Source of the DNA: Acidimicrobiia bacterium
GTDB lineage: Bacteria > Actinomycetota > Acidimicrobiia > Spongiisociales > JAHEDJ01
Direction: 5' to 3'
Assembly: GCA_029210695.1 (NCBI GenBank)
Contig: JARGFH010000030.1
Location: 1-43,978, forward strand
Length of the DNA stretch: 43,978 bases
Positions 24,151-32,682 of the stretch are shown here, piece after piece. Every line of letters starts with the position of its first letter. Position 1 is the first letter of the stretch. Below the pieces are notes generated by a model. The model was not told the DNA's origin, did no database searches, and was given only the letters and a program-made list of their open reading frames with translations. Both the position numbers and the translations under genes were made by a program.

Positions 24151-26153
24151 TGAGCGGCCGCGACATGAAAGCAACTGAACGAATCTCGGGTCAGCGCGGG
24201 CCCGGTCATGGCCCGTTCGGTGGTGGGATGATCGGTCAGAAACCGCTCTCGTTCGGAGCTTCTGCCAAACGGATCGTCAAGCGCCTTCGACCGCAACTTC
24301 CCAAGGTCATCGGTGTGTTTGCGGCTGGAATCGTCAGTGTGGCGCTCTCCGCTATCGGTCCGAGGGTATTGGGTCGGGCAACAGACCTGATCTTCGCCGG
24401 AGCGATCGGCAAGCGGCTTCCGGCCGGGCTCACAAAGGAGCAAGCCATCGAAGCGGCCAGAGCAGCCGGCCAGGCCCAGATCGCAGATCTGCTGACCGGA
24501 GTGGACGTGATACCCGGTCAGGGAATCGACTTTGCGGCGCTGGGGAACGTGCTGTTGATCGTCATCGCCCTCTACGCAGGCTCGGCCTTGCTCGGGTTCC
24601 TGCAGGGGTACATGCTCAACGATGTAGTCCAGCGAACCATCTTCCGTCTTCGTTCCGAGGTCGAGGACAAGCTCAACCGGCTCCCACTCCGTTATTTCGA
24701 CCGCCAGCCGCGCGGCGAGCTCTTGAGCCGGGTCACCAACGACATCGACAACGTATCCCAGAGCCTCCAGCAGACGATGAGCCAGCTGCTGACGTCACTG
24801 TTGACGATCATATTTGTGGTCGGGATGATGATCTCGATCTCACCGACGCTGTCCCTGATTGCCCTGGTGACGATCCCCGTCACGATGGTGGTTGCCGGTT
24901 TGGTGATGAGGAAGTCTCAGAAGCACTTCATCACCCAGTGGCGCCGGACCGGAAACCTCAACGCTCAAATCGAAGAGGCGTTTACCGGCCACTCGCTGGT
25001 CAAAGTGTTCGGCCGTCAGCAGGAAGTCCAGGCCACCTTCGAGCTCGAAAACGAAGCGCTGTATAAGGCCAGCTTCGGAGCACAGTTCCTCTCCGGGCTG
25101 ATCATGCCGATCATGATGTTCATCGGAAACCTCAACTACGTGATCATCGCCGTGATTGGCGGGCTGCGGGTGGCGAGCGGCACGATGAGCCTCGGTGACG
25201 TCCAGGCGTTCATTCAGTACTCCCGCCAGTTCACGCAGCCGGTCACTCAGGTGGCGTCCATGGTCAACCTGTTGCAGTCGGGCGTTGCCTCAGCAGAACG
25301 GGTGTTCGAACTTCTCGACGCAGAGGAGGAAGTTCCGGACGACCATCATCCTCCGATGTCAAACGAATCGTACGGGCGAGTGACGTTCGAGGACGTTTCG
25401 TTCCGCTACGACGAGGATCGCCCACTCATAGAGCACCTGTCGATGACGGTCGAACCTGGCCAGACGGTCGCGATCGTCGGGCCGACCGGAGCGGGCAAGA
25501 CCACGCTGGTCAACCTGATCATGCGGTTCTACGAACTGAATGAAGGTCGGATCACCCTCGATGGGGTCGACATCACGCAGATGTCGCGTGCCGGGCTACG
25601 TTCACGAATCGGCATGGTGCTGCAAGACACGTGGCTGTTCAAGGGGACGATCAGGGACAATATCGCCTACGGACGGCCGGATGCCACGGAGGCTGAAGTC
25701 CTCGAGGCTGCCCGGGCCACACTCGTCGACCGTTTCGTTCACAGCCTTCCCGAGGGCTACAACACCGTCATCGACGATGAGGGCAGCAACGTCAGCTCCG
25801 GCGAAAAGCAGCTGATCACCATCGCCCGGGCGTTCCTCGCCGACCCTGCCTTGCTCATCCTCGATGAAGCAACCAGCTCGGTCGACACCCGCACCGAGCT
25901 GCTGGTACAGCATGCCATGGCGGCGTTGCGCACAGATCGCACCAGCTTCGTCATTGCCCACCGCCTCTCGACCATCCGGGACGCCGATCTGATCCTGGTG
26001 ATGGAGGAAGGCCGGATCGTCGAACGCGGCAACCACAACGAGCTGATCAAGCTCGACGGCGCCTACGCCCACCTCTACAACTCACAGTTTGCCGGACCCG
26101 ATGTCGAGGACCCGGCCCTGGTCCCGGAAGGTCCCCCCGTCGGCGTACGTTGA
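24150..26153 (+). CDS. ABC exporter subunit with intact catalytic site (heterodimeric type)
   Basis: In this 667-residue half-transporter, a ~45-residue Gly-rich cytoplasmic start precedes six membrane helices. The nucleotide-binding domain has Walker A GPTGAGKTT (444-452), a signature NVSSGEKQL near 550, Walker B with the catalytic pair D572-E573 and switch His H604 (VIAHRLSTI), all canonical. A long insert between the first two helices (RLPAGLTKEQAIEAARAAGQ region) is typical of the catalytic subunit of these exporters. With the preceding gene it should form an efflux pump for drugs, lipids or peptides. Co-transcription with tetR supports a toxic or lipidic substrate. Confidence 0.93.
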   Translation: MSGRDMKATERISGQRGPGHGPFGGGMIGQKPLSFGASAKRIVKRLRPQLPKVIGVFAAGIVSVALSAIGPRVLGRATDLIFAGAIGKRLPAGLTKEQAIEAARAAGQAQIADLLTGVDVIPGQGIDFAALGNVLLIVIALYAGSALLGFLQGYMLNDVVQRTIFRLRSEVEDKLNRLPLRYFDRQPRGELLSRVTNDIDNVSQSLQQTMSQLLTSLLTIIFVVGMMISISPTLSLIALVTIPVTMVVAGLVMRKSQKHFITQWRRTGNLNAQIEEAFTGHSLVKVFGRQQEVQATFELENEALYKASFGAQFLSGLIMPIMMFIGNLNYVIIAVIGGLRVASGTMSLGDVQAFIQYSRQFTQPVTQVASMVNLLQSGVASAERVFELLDAEEEVPDDHHPPMSNESYGRVTFEDVSFRYDEDRPLIEHLSMTVEPGQTVAIVGPTGAGKTTLVNLIMRFYELNEGRITLDGVDITQMSRAGLRSRIGMVLQDTWLFKGTIRDNIAYGRPDATEAEVLEAARATLVDRFVHSLPEGYNTVIDDEGSNVSSGEKQLITIARAFLADPALLILDEATSSVDTRTELLVQHAMAALRTDRTSFVIAHRLSTIRDADLILVMEEGRIVERGNHNELIKLDGAYAHLYNSQFAGPDVEDPALVPEGPPVGVR

Positions 26154-26251
26154 GAGAACGATGGACAATCTGTCGGATCCCCGACAATCGCTTGAACCAT
26201 CGGTCCCCCACCCCTACTGTTGCCGGACCCCCACGCTCTGGGAGGAACCAG

Positions 26252-26581
26252 ATGGCGAAATTCATGTTGATCTACACCGGCGGCATGGGTATGGAAGCGG
26301 ATCCCGAGGATCAGAAGAGGATCATGGAAGAGTGGGGTGTGTGGTACGGCAAGATGGGTGCCTCGATCGTCGATGGCGGCGCACCCTTCGCACACTCCAA
26401 GCACCTGAAGGGCAACGGCATCGAAGACGGGCCTCTGAGCGAGACACCTGCCACCGGCTACACCGTGATCGAAGCCGACTCACTCGAGGCAGCGGCGGCT
26501 GCCTGCGAAGGCCATCCGCACCTCAACCACGGCGGCCGGGTCGAGATCTACACCTGCATCGACATGGGCTCCCCTGAATAG
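26252..26581 (+). CDS. YCII-related domain protein
   Basis: This 109-residue protein begins MAKFMLIYTGGMGM and has the dimeric alpha-beta-barrel fold of YCII/DGPF-type proteins. The middle segment reads GAPFAHSKHLKGNG and the C-terminal GYTVIEADSLEAAAAACEGHPHL has the conserved His-containing strand. Many relatives are encoded near sigma factors; none is seen here. Function is unknown beyond the family. The ATG at 26252 follows GGAGG at 26241-26245. Confidence 0.88.
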   Translation: MAKFMLIYTGGMGMEADPEDQKRIMEEWGVWYGKMGASIVDGGAPFAHSKHLKGNGIEDGPLSETPATGYTVIEADSLEAAAAACEGHPHLNHGGRVEIYTCIDMGSPE

Positions 26582-26678
26582 GGGCCAGGAACCCCCGGCT
26601 GAGCTGGGTAAGACCAACCACCAAAGAGCAGCACCGGGGCGCAACTCCAAGCCGCGCCAAGGACGTGGAAGGTGACGA

Positions 26679-26873
26679 ATGGGTGTTGAGGGTTCGCGGT
26701 ACTCGGATCAAGTGGGAACGTTCGCCGAAGAGCTGGTCGTCGCGCTCTCCCCCATCGGTGACGTGTCGCGACATGCTCGCATGCCGTACCACACGCTCCC
26801 GGCCGACATCCTCGATGACGAGGAGATGCTCATCGAATGGGCTCGAGAGTCGGCCGACATCGCGTTGAGGTGA
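26679..26873 (+). CDS. Small hypothetical protein
   Basis: A 64-residue acidic reading frame begins MGVEGSRYSDQVGTFAEELV and ends EMLIEWARESADIALR, with GGAAGGTG just upstream of the ATG. The predicted helix-rich C-terminus and the ribosome-binding site argue for a real gene, but I recognise no family. It could be non-coding between the YCII and DUF1295 genes. Confidence 0.4.
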   Translation: MGVEGSRYSDQVGTFAEELVVALSPIGDVSRHARMPYHTLPADILDDEEMLIEWARESADIALR

Positions 26874-26931
26874 TCCGTATTCGGCCACACCCAGTTCGGA
26901 GGGACTCGGTCCCGCCGTTTCCGCGGCGCCG

Positions 26932-26960
26932 TTGCGGTATCAACTCCACACCCCTAGGGT
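26932..26960 (+). promoter_or_regulatory. Promoter for a leaderless DUF1295 transcript
   Basis: TTGCGG (26932-26937), a 17-base spacer and TAGGGT (26955-26960) are followed eight bases later by the ATG at 26968. The transcript would therefore start at the initiation codon. A longer reading frame starting at TTG 26932 would begin inside this -35 box and is unlikely. Confidence 0.55.
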
Positions 26961-26967
26961 CGTCCGG

Positions 26968-27843
26968 ATGACCGACGAAAACCGAAGATCTCTCATCGGC
27001 ATCGCGGCCGCCCTCGTGATCGGGGTACTGGTCGGGTTGGCCGGCAGCGCCGGCAGCCGCAGCGTCGGTCCGATAGCCGTGTTTGCCGTGTGCGGACTAG
27101 TCGCATATGCGATCAACTGGGTGGTCTTCGTCCCCTCCAACCGGGCGAAAACCGAGCACTACTTCGACCTGACCGGTAGCGTCACCTATCTGACCGTCAC
27201 GGCCGTTGCTCTGGCGTTCAGCGGCGACCTCGACGCCCGGGCGATCATCGTTGGCGTCATGGTTTGGATATGGGCTGCACGACTGGGTTCGTTCCTGTTC
27301 CGCCGGGTTCGGCGGGACGGGCGAGACGGCCGGTTCGACCGGATCAAGACCGACCCGCTGCGGTTCTTCATGACCTGGACGTTGCAGGGCCTGTGGGTAC
27401 TGCTCACCTTGGCTGCGGCCCTGGCGATCATCACCGGCACCGAACGACAGACGATCGGATGGCTTGCCGTCGTCGGCATCGCCGTCTGGGTCGCCGGCTT
27501 CGCGGTCGAGTCCGTGGCCGATTGGCAGAAGTCAGCCTTCAAACGGAATCCGGCCAACGCCGGCCGCTTCATCACTTCCGGATTGTGGGCATGGTCGCGT
27601 CATCCGAATTACTTCGGAGAGATCGTGCTCTGGACGGGCATAGCAATCATGGCCCTCCCGGTCCTTTCCGGTTGGCGGTGGATCACCTTGATCTCGCCGT
27701 TATTCGTTGTGCTTCTGCTGACCCGTGTGAGCGGGATCCCGATGCTCGAGACCCGGGCCGAGAAGCGCTGGGGCGACGAAGCGGAGTACCAGGAGTACAC
27801 AAGCCGGACACCCGTCTTGATTCCCCGGCCACCGCGTAACTAG
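26968..27843 (+). CDS. DUF1295 membrane protein (steroid 5-alpha-reductase-like)
   Basis: This 291-residue protein has about seven membrane helices and the C-terminal DUF1295 signature. FITSGLWAWSRHPNYFGEIVLWTGIAI contains the conserved RHPNY...E motif that binds NADPH in isoprenylcysteine methyltransferase/5-alpha-reductase-type enzymes, and RWGDEAEYQEYTSRTPVLIP follows near the end. The probable role is an NADPH-dependent reductase or methyltransferase-like enzyme acting on a lipid; the substrate is unknown. The ATG at 26968 fits a promoter eight bases upstream. Confidence 0.9.
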   Translation: MTDENRRSLIGIAAALVIGVLVGLAGSAGSRSVGPIAVFAVCGLVAYAINWVVFVPSNRAKTEHYFDLTGSVTYLTVTAVALAFSGDLDARAIIVGVMVWIWAARLGSFLFRRVRRDGRDGRFDRIKTDPLRFFMTWTLQGLWVLLTLAAALAIITGTERQTIGWLAVVGIAVWVAGFAVESVADWQKSAFKRNPANAGRFITSGLWAWSRHPNYFGEIVLWTGIAIMALPVLSGWRWITLISPLFVVLLLTRVSGIPMLETRAEKRWGDEAEYQEYTSRTPVLIPRPPRN

Positions 27844-27954
27844 CAGCATCGATCCGCGGGGCCTCGGACGCCGCAGGGCTCAAGACTGCGCCCGCAGGAT
27901 CCATCTTGCGTGCCGGTGGACCCGGGTCTTCGACCATCAGCGAGCCCATTGGTA

Positions 27955-29205
27955 TCAGTGCTCGGGCCGGCCGGCGACGATGGCGGTCACATGATCTACT
28001 GCTCTTTCGACACCATTCTCCGCTCGGAGCCTTGCTGCCAGCTCCGCCGATCTGGAGCGAATGTTCTCTTGGTCCGTTGTCAGGATCGCCCGGGACAAGG
28101 ACTCGATGGTGAGCCGGCGTCTAGGCAGGCTAACTCCTACTCCGAGAGCCTCTACCCGCTCTCCCCAGAAGAACTGGTCGGCGAACGACGGCACCACGAC
28201 TGATGGGGTCCCCGACTGAAGAGCCGTGCCGGTGGTGCCTGCGCCGCCGTGGTGCACAACTGCCGCCATCTGGGGAAACAACCAATCGTGCGGAACATCG
28301 TCGACCACGAGCACGTCGTCACTCGAATCCGCCACCTTGAGTCCTCCCCATCCGGTCAATAGGACCGCCCGCTTGCCCGTCCGCCTGACCGCGGCCAGCA
28401 CCACGCCGGTGAGTACTTCCGGCTCCCGCTCGGGGCGGCTGCCGAATCCGACATATACGGGCGCCGGACCATCGGCCAGAAACCGGGTGAGGGCTTCCGA
28501 CGGCCGCCAAGTCCTGGGACGTTCACGGACCCAGTAGCCGGTCACCTTGATTTGGTCCGGCCAGTCCGAAGGTGGCGTCACCACCGCCGGCGAGAATCCG
28601 TAGAGAACCGGCATCGATTTGTAGATGGACCGGTAGAGACCCGACCGCGGAAGCGGACCCAAGCCTAATCCCGCTCGCCAGCGATTGACCGACCGCCGGA
28701 CCGGCTGCCAGGTGATCTGCTCCACGGCGACGTGGGACCACAGATTGAGAAGCCCGGACCCACTCCGCTTCATGAACAGGCTGGGAAACTGGCGGGTGCG
28801 GGTCATGGGCTGCAGGTAGGCGCCGATCGCCGGGATGCGGGCTGCCTCGGCGAGGTGGTAGGCCGGGAAGGCGAGAACGGAAAACAAAACCGCGTCGGTG
28901 CCTGCCATGGCGGCCTCGCAATCCTTCAGGTATTGATGAAAGATTGGTCCTGAAAGATCCAAGAGACGCTGCATGATTCGAACGGGGTTCCGTCCGCTGG
29001 CGAGCCACCTCTTGCCCGGCTCCGCTTCCATCATGAGGCGGGGATCTCCACCGGCAGGGCTGAACTCCATACCCGCCTCCCGGATCTCCGGCTCGTAACG
29101 CTCGTGGGTAGACAGCCGCACGGTGTTTCCCACCGCAACGAGTCCATGGCCGAGTGCAATGTACGGCTCGATGTCACCCCTCGACCCGACCGTGAACAGA
29201 GTCAT
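27955..29205 (-). CDS. Glycosyltransferase family 1 (UDP-glycosyltransferase/MGT-like)
   Basis: This protein of about 416 residues opens MTLFTVGSRGDIEPYIALGHGL, as in sterol- and macrolide-type GT1 enzymes. The C-domain has PVYVGFGSRPEREPE and the donor-binding VLVVDDVPHDWLFPQMAAVVHHGGAGTTGTALQSGTPSVVVPSFADQFFW, with the HHGGAGTT motif. Such enzymes glycosylate small lipophilic acceptors such as sterols, hopanoids, polyketides or carotenoids, rather than building polysaccharides. The start could be ATG 29205, GTG 29211 or ATG 29229. I chose 29205, where family similarity begins and which leaves the palindrome at 29211-29226 outside the gene. Confidence 0.9.
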   Translation of the reverse strand: MTLFTVGSRGDIEPYIALGHGLVAVGNTVRLSTHERYEPEIREAGMEFSPAGGDPRLMMEAEPGKRWLASGRNPVRIMQRLLDLSGPIFHQYLKDCEAAMAGTDAVLFSVLAFPAYHLAEAARIPAIGAYLQPMTRTRQFPSLFMKRSGSGLLNLWSHVAVEQITWQPVRRSVNRWRAGLGLGPLPRSGLYRSIYKSMPVLYGFSPAVVTPPSDWPDQIKVTGYWVRERPRTWRPSEALTRFLADGPAPVYVGFGSRPEREPEVLTGVVLAAVRRTGKRAVLLTGWGGLKVADSSDDVLVVDDVPHDWLFPQMAAVVHHGGAGTTGTALQSGTPSVVVPSFADQFFWGERVEALGVGVSLPRRRLTIESLSRAILTTDQENIRSRSAELAARLRAENGVERAVDHVTAIVAGRPEH

Positions 29206-29210
29206 GTGCA

Positions 29211-29226
29211 CGAGACCATGGTCTCG
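29211..29226. promoter_or_regulatory. 16-bp palindrome at the start of the GT1 gene
   Basis: CGAGACCATGGTCTCG is a perfect inverted repeat immediately upstream of the likely GT1 start (29205). It could be an operator or a translation-blocking hairpin. It would be coding if the upstream ATG at 29229 is used. Confidence 0.35.
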
Positions 29227-29253
29227 CATGTGGAGGCCAAGAACAAGCGATGG

Positions 29254-29281
29254 TTGCTCCCCGCACCCGTGGACCTATAGG
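29254..29281 (+). promoter_or_regulatory. Putative promoter of the dienelactone-hydrolase-like gene
   Basis: TTGCTC (29254-29259), a 16-base spacer and TATAGG (29276-29281) fit a housekeeping promoter. A 7-bp hairpin (GGATCGG 29280-29286, CCGATCC 29293-29299) lies at the start point, and AAGGGAG at 29317-29323 is the ribosome-binding site. Confidence 0.45.
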
Positions 29282-29329
29282 ATCGGATCGCCCCGATCCG
29301 ACATGCCTTCACGACTAAGGGAGTCAGCT

Positions 29330-29938
29330 ATGACCCGAGTTGTCCTCTTCCATCACGCGCAGGGGCTGACGCCCGGTGTGGAGGCGTTTGCCGATAATCT
29401 TCGGGCTGCCGGTCACGAAGTGCACACCCCGGACCTGTTCGACGGCGAAACCTTCGACTCCATTCAGGCCGGCATGGCCCATGTCGGAACGATTGGGTTC
29501 GGGGAGATCATGCAACGCGGCGCTCGTGCAGCCGATGCCCTCGGCGGCCACCTCGTGTACGCGGGGTTCTCGCTGGGTGTGGTGCCGGCCCAGATGCTTG
29601 CCCAGACCCGTCGCGGGGCGCTGGGCGCGGTGCTTTGTTATTCGTGCGTGCCCGTCTCGGAGTTCGGTGAGTCGTGGCCCGCCGACGTTCCGGTGCAGAT
29701 CCACGGGATGGACGCCGACCCCTTCTTCGTAGACGAGGGTGACATCGACGCCGCCCGTGCCATCGTCGAGTCCTCCCCCCGCGCCGAGTTGTTCCTGTAT
29801 CCGGGTGATCAGCACTACTTCGCCGATAACTCGTTGCCCTCCTACGACGCGGAAGCAACCGAGCTGTTATTGCGGCGGGTCATCAGCTTCCTGGCGGGAC
29901 TGTCCGACGCACCGGCGGACGCCCCGGCCAAACCGTGA
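29330..29938 (+). CDS. Dienelactone hydrolase family protein
   Basis: In this 202-residue alpha/beta-hydrolase, HLVYAGFSLGVVPAQ holds the nucleophile elbow (G-F-S-L-G, Ser instead of the Cys of classical dienelactone hydrolases). QIHGMDADPFF carries the Asp region and LYPGDQHYFAD the catalytic His. The substrate is unknown; relatives hydrolyse esters and lactones. The ATG at 29330 follows AAGGGAG. A promoter lies about 50 bases upstream. Confidence 0.88.
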   Translation: MTRVVLFHHAQGLTPGVEAFADNLRAAGHEVHTPDLFDGETFDSIQAGMAHVGTIGFGEIMQRGARAADALGGHLVYAGFSLGVVPAQMLAQTRRGALGAVLCYSCVPVSEFGESWPADVPVQIHGMDADPFFVDEGDIDAARAIVESSPRAELFLYPGDQHYFADNSLPSYDAEATELLLRRVISFLAGLSDAPADAPAKP

Positions 29939-30066
29939 CATCTATCCAGGTCACATGCCGGCCGTTTGACGCCATTGTGAACCCGAGATGGGTGTGGACC
30001 GAGCTTGCACCGGACACGAACCGGACACCCGGCATCATGACCGGCGGCCATTTGCCCGGCCCTCGG

Positions 30067-30411
30067 CTACTCCTCCAGCATGGCAAGGCGGATCGCAACC
30101 AGGCGGCGAACGAGAACCTCATCCGGTGCCCGGTCCACCGGGAACCGCAAGGTGCCTTTGGACCAGTCGTAGCCCTCGAGTAGCTCCGGCTCGACGCGTG
30201 GGATGACAGAGCCGGAGTGGGGGAAGTAGCTGCAGTGGCGTTTGGCATGGGCGTAGCCGACCACAGCCTTTCCGCCGACTTTGAAGGCAGGGACACCGTA
30301 CGACATGCCTTCTTCTGCCTCCGGAAGGATCGACGTCAACATCGCACGAAGGCGGTTCAGCGTGCTTCGCTGAGGTTCGGGTGCTGCATCGAGGTACTCG
30401 TCCACGGTCAT
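30067..30411 (-). CDS. DUF1801 protein (YdhG-like)
   Basis: This 114-residue protein begins MTVDEYLDAAPEPQRSTLNRLR, followed by EEGMSYGVPAFKVGGKAVVGYAHAKRHCSYFPHSG and FPVDRAPDEVLVRRLVAIR, the standard layout of the DUF1801 family that includes the YdhG/Fra-like fold. Some relatives bind iron or act as chaperones. Function here is unknown. It converges with the downstream hydrolase gene and diverges from the cyclase-like gene. Confidence 0.88.
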   Translation of the reverse strand: MTVDEYLDAAPEPQRSTLNRLRAMLTSILPEAEEGMSYGVPAFKVGGKAVVGYAHAKRHCSYFPHSGSVIPRVEPELLEGYDWSKGTLRFPVDRAPDEVLVRRLVAIRLAMLEE

Positions 30412-30516
30412 GGCGAGAATCTACATCGTTTGCTGAACCGACTACCAGGGAATCGGCCCCACGCACGCCGGCAGGTCGCCGAGTGGTCCCGTGCCGGAGG
30501 TGGCATCATTGCGGTC

Positions 30517-31479
30517 ATGGACAATCCGGACACCCTCGCGGACGGCGTAATTGATTGGCTGCTCCACGGGGATTCAGCCATCCGCTGGCAGGTCATGCGT
30601 GATCTTCAGGACGCGTCTCCCGAAGATGTAGCGGCCGAGCAGGCGCGGGTCGAGCACGACGGCTGGGGTTCCCGCCTTCTCGCGCTCGAGGGTCCCGATG
30701 GACTCTGGGACGGGGGTGCCTGCTTCCCGAAGTCCTACACCGGCGGTGAACCGGGGCAACCCTGGACGGCCACGATGCACACGCTGCAGACGCTACAGCT
30801 CCTCGGGCTCGACCCGGCCTCGGGGTCCGCACGCCGGGCGATGGCGCTGGTCGCGGAGAACGGGCACTGGGAGCACGCCGGGCAGAGATATTTCGACGGT
30901 GAGGTCGAGCCGTGCATCAACGGCCGGACGATCGAGACGGGGGCCCATTTCGGGGTAGATGTCGCACCGATCGTCGAGCGGATCCTCGGCGAGCGGCTGG
31001 ACGATGGTGGCTGGAACTGCGAGGTCGAGAACGGTTCGGTGCGCTCCTCTTTCGACACGACGATCAACGTGCTCGACGGGCTCCTCGAGTTCGAGCGCGC
31101 GACCGGTGAATCTCCCGAGGTGAGCGCCGCCCGGCGCGGCGGTGAGGAGTACCTGCTCGAGCGCGGCCTTTTCCGCCGCAAGAGCAACGGCGAGGTCGCC
31201 GACCCGGCGTATCTCGAGTTCGCGTTCCCCTACTACTGGCACTACGACGTGCTGCGTGCACTCGACTATTTCCGTTGGTCGGGCACGGACCCGGATCCCC
31301 GGATGGCCGAGGCTGTGGAGGTCGTGCGATCGAAGCGGCAGCCCGACGGCCGGTGGCTGCTCGACCGCATCCACCCGGGCCGCGTCCACTTCGACCTCGA
31401 GGGTGGAGTTGGGACGCCGAGCCGCTGGATCACCCTGCGTGCCCTCCGGGTGCTCGACTGGTGGGACGGCTCCGCGTGA
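30517..31479 (+). CDS. Prenyltransferase/squalene-cyclase-like (alpha/alpha toroid) protein
   Basis: This 320-residue protein has repeating helical pairs with QW-like turns: GPDGLWDGGACF, DDGGWNCEVENGSVRSSFDTTINVLDGL and QPDGRWLLDRIHPGRVHFDLEGGVGTPSRWITLRALRVL. It resembles half of a terpene cyclase toroid, but full squalene-hopene cyclases are about 630 residues and carry a DXDD motif that is not evident here. A catalytic cyclase role is therefore doubtful, and a binding or degraded-toroid role is possible. It is followed by a DUF1697 gene on the same strand. Confidence 0.75.
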   Translation: MDNPDTLADGVIDWLLHGDSAIRWQVMRDLQDASPEDVAAEQARVEHDGWGSRLLALEGPDGLWDGGACFPKSYTGGEPGQPWTATMHTLQTLQLLGLDPASGSARRAMALVAENGHWEHAGQRYFDGEVEPCINGRTIETGAHFGVDVAPIVERILGERLDDGGWNCEVENGSVRSSFDTTINVLDGLLEFERATGESPEVSAARRGGEEYLLERGLFRRKSNGEVADPAYLEFAFPYYWHYDVLRALDYFRWSGTDPDPRMAEAVEVVRSKRQPDGRWLLDRIHPGRVHFDLEGGVGTPSRWITLRALRVLDWWDGSA

Positions 31480-31522
31480 CGGGCGAGGCGAGTTCGCAGT
31501 CGGCACACGGGCGACCTGCACG

Positions 31523-32077
31523 GTGACGCCCTACGTGGCTCTGCTGCGGGGCGTGAACGTGGGCGGTGGAAACCGGCTGCCGATGGAGGGCCTCCGTGCG
31601 ACGGCTGAGCACCTCGGCTTCACGAACGTCGCCACCTGCCTCCAAAGCGGTAACCTGCTGTTCTCCAGTCCCGACGACGAGTCCGAGATCGTGGCACGTT
31701 TGCGAGCGGCGCTGAGCGAGCGGCACGACCTCACCGTTCCGGTGGTGGTCCGATCGGCAGCCGAGTTCCTGGCCGTGGTCGAGCGCCATCCCGATCACGC
31801 CGGCGCGTTACCCCCCAAGCTGCTTCATGTTGCGTTCCTCGACCAAGCCCCGGAGGTCGACGCGGTGGATGCATTCGACGCCGAGCAGTTCGCTCCCGAC
31901 CGTTGGCATCTTGACGGGCGTGAGCTGTACCTCACCTACCCGGACGGGTCGGCACGATCAAAGATGACCATCGATGCCTTCGAGCGACGTTGGAACCTGA
32001 TTGCAACAGCACGCAACCTCAACACCGTTCGCCGAATCGCGGACCTGCTCACCGCTTCGTCAAGTCGGAGTGACTAG
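31523..32077 (+). CDS. DUF1697 protein
   Basis: This 184-residue protein begins TPYVALLRGVNVGGGNRLPM and has NVATCLQSGNLLFSS, then MTIDAFERRWNLIATARNLNTVRRI near the end, all typical of the DUF1697 family. Function is unknown. The GTG at 31523 gives the usual start; the preceding cyclase-like gene ends 43 bases upstream. Confidence 0.92.
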   Translation: MTPYVALLRGVNVGGGNRLPMEGLRATAEHLGFTNVATCLQSGNLLFSSPDDESEIVARLRAALSERHDLTVPVVVRSAAEFLAVVERHPDHAGALPPKLLHVAFLDQAPEVDAVDAFDAEQFAPDRWHLDGRELYLTYPDGSARSKMTIDAFERRWNLIATARNLNTVRRIADLLTASSSRSD

Positions 32078-32346
32078 GCGTCGACGATCCCGACCTGTGA
32101 CGCACATCCCCCTGCGGCCACGCTTGGCCCTCATTCGGTGACGCCGTACAAGCGGAGCATCTCCGTCATCCAGCATTGCGCCCGCTCCGTACCTTCACTG
32201 CAGACCAAAGAAGCCCCTAAGTCCTCGAGAATCGAAGCCGCCGGGCCGCACCCTCCGTCCCCGAACACGCACGGAGTCCGTTGGCCATGATCGATCGAGG
32301 ATTGAGGTTTTCTGGGTATTGACAAACCTTCTCTTGACAGTGATTC
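32078..32346. other. Intergenic region between DUF1697 and the Mrp remnant
   Basis: No gene is convincing here. A 64-codon minus-strand frame at 32131-32325 (ending CWMTEMLRLYGVTE) has no known family and poor codon support. Two TTGACA boxes (32319-32324 and 32334-32339) precede the MrpA-like remnant, perhaps the old operon promoter. No matching -10 is clear. Confidence 0.4.
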
Positions 32347-32682
32347 ATGCCGCTCACGATATCAATCGCCGCCTACTTCGTTGTCGCCGCCACCCTATGG
32401 GTGGTCGGGCGTCATATCGGACGCGCTTCGAGCGCAGTTGCCGCCGTTCCCTACATAGGGCAGCTCGCGCTGGTTGCTGCGCATTACCTGGGTGATCGTT
32501 CGGGTTTTGACGAGCGCTTCGACTGGATTGCGTCTCTTGGCGTGAGCTTCGGTCTCCGATCCAATGACCTAACCATGGTCCTCACTGCGATTGTCGCCGG
32601 GGTCTGGCTACCGGTTGGCCCCGTGCGATCCTCCACCCCGTTGCGGCTTGGAGGTTCCTCTTGTACTTCACCGGTCGGCTGA
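32347..32682 (+). pseudogene. N-terminal remnant of an MrpA/NuoL-like antiporter subunit
   Basis: About 85 residues (MPLTISIAAYFVVAATLWVVGRH to NDLTMVLTAIVAGV) resemble the first membrane helices of the MrpA/NuoL-type subunit. FDERFDWIASLGVSFGLRSNDLTMVL corresponds to the family's WxPSLGxxxxLRxDGLSLxF region. After about 32600 the frame becomes unrelated sequence, and the MrpE frame takes over in another register. The full MrpA protein has some 700-900 residues, so more than 85% is missing. This looks like one side of a deletion inside an mrp operon. Confidence 0.6.

Noticed and set aside
26523-26888. Minus-strand 121-codon frame overlapping YCII and the small hypothetical gene
   Set aside because: It has no domain similarity and conflicts with the better supported plus-strand genes.
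30793-31521. Minus-strand frame of 242 codons
   Set aside because: It is antisense to the cyclase-like gene, with no recognisable domains or ribosome-binding site.
32131-32325. Minus-strand 64-codon frame
   Set aside because: No family, no ribosome-binding site and an unusual composition; described only as intergenic.
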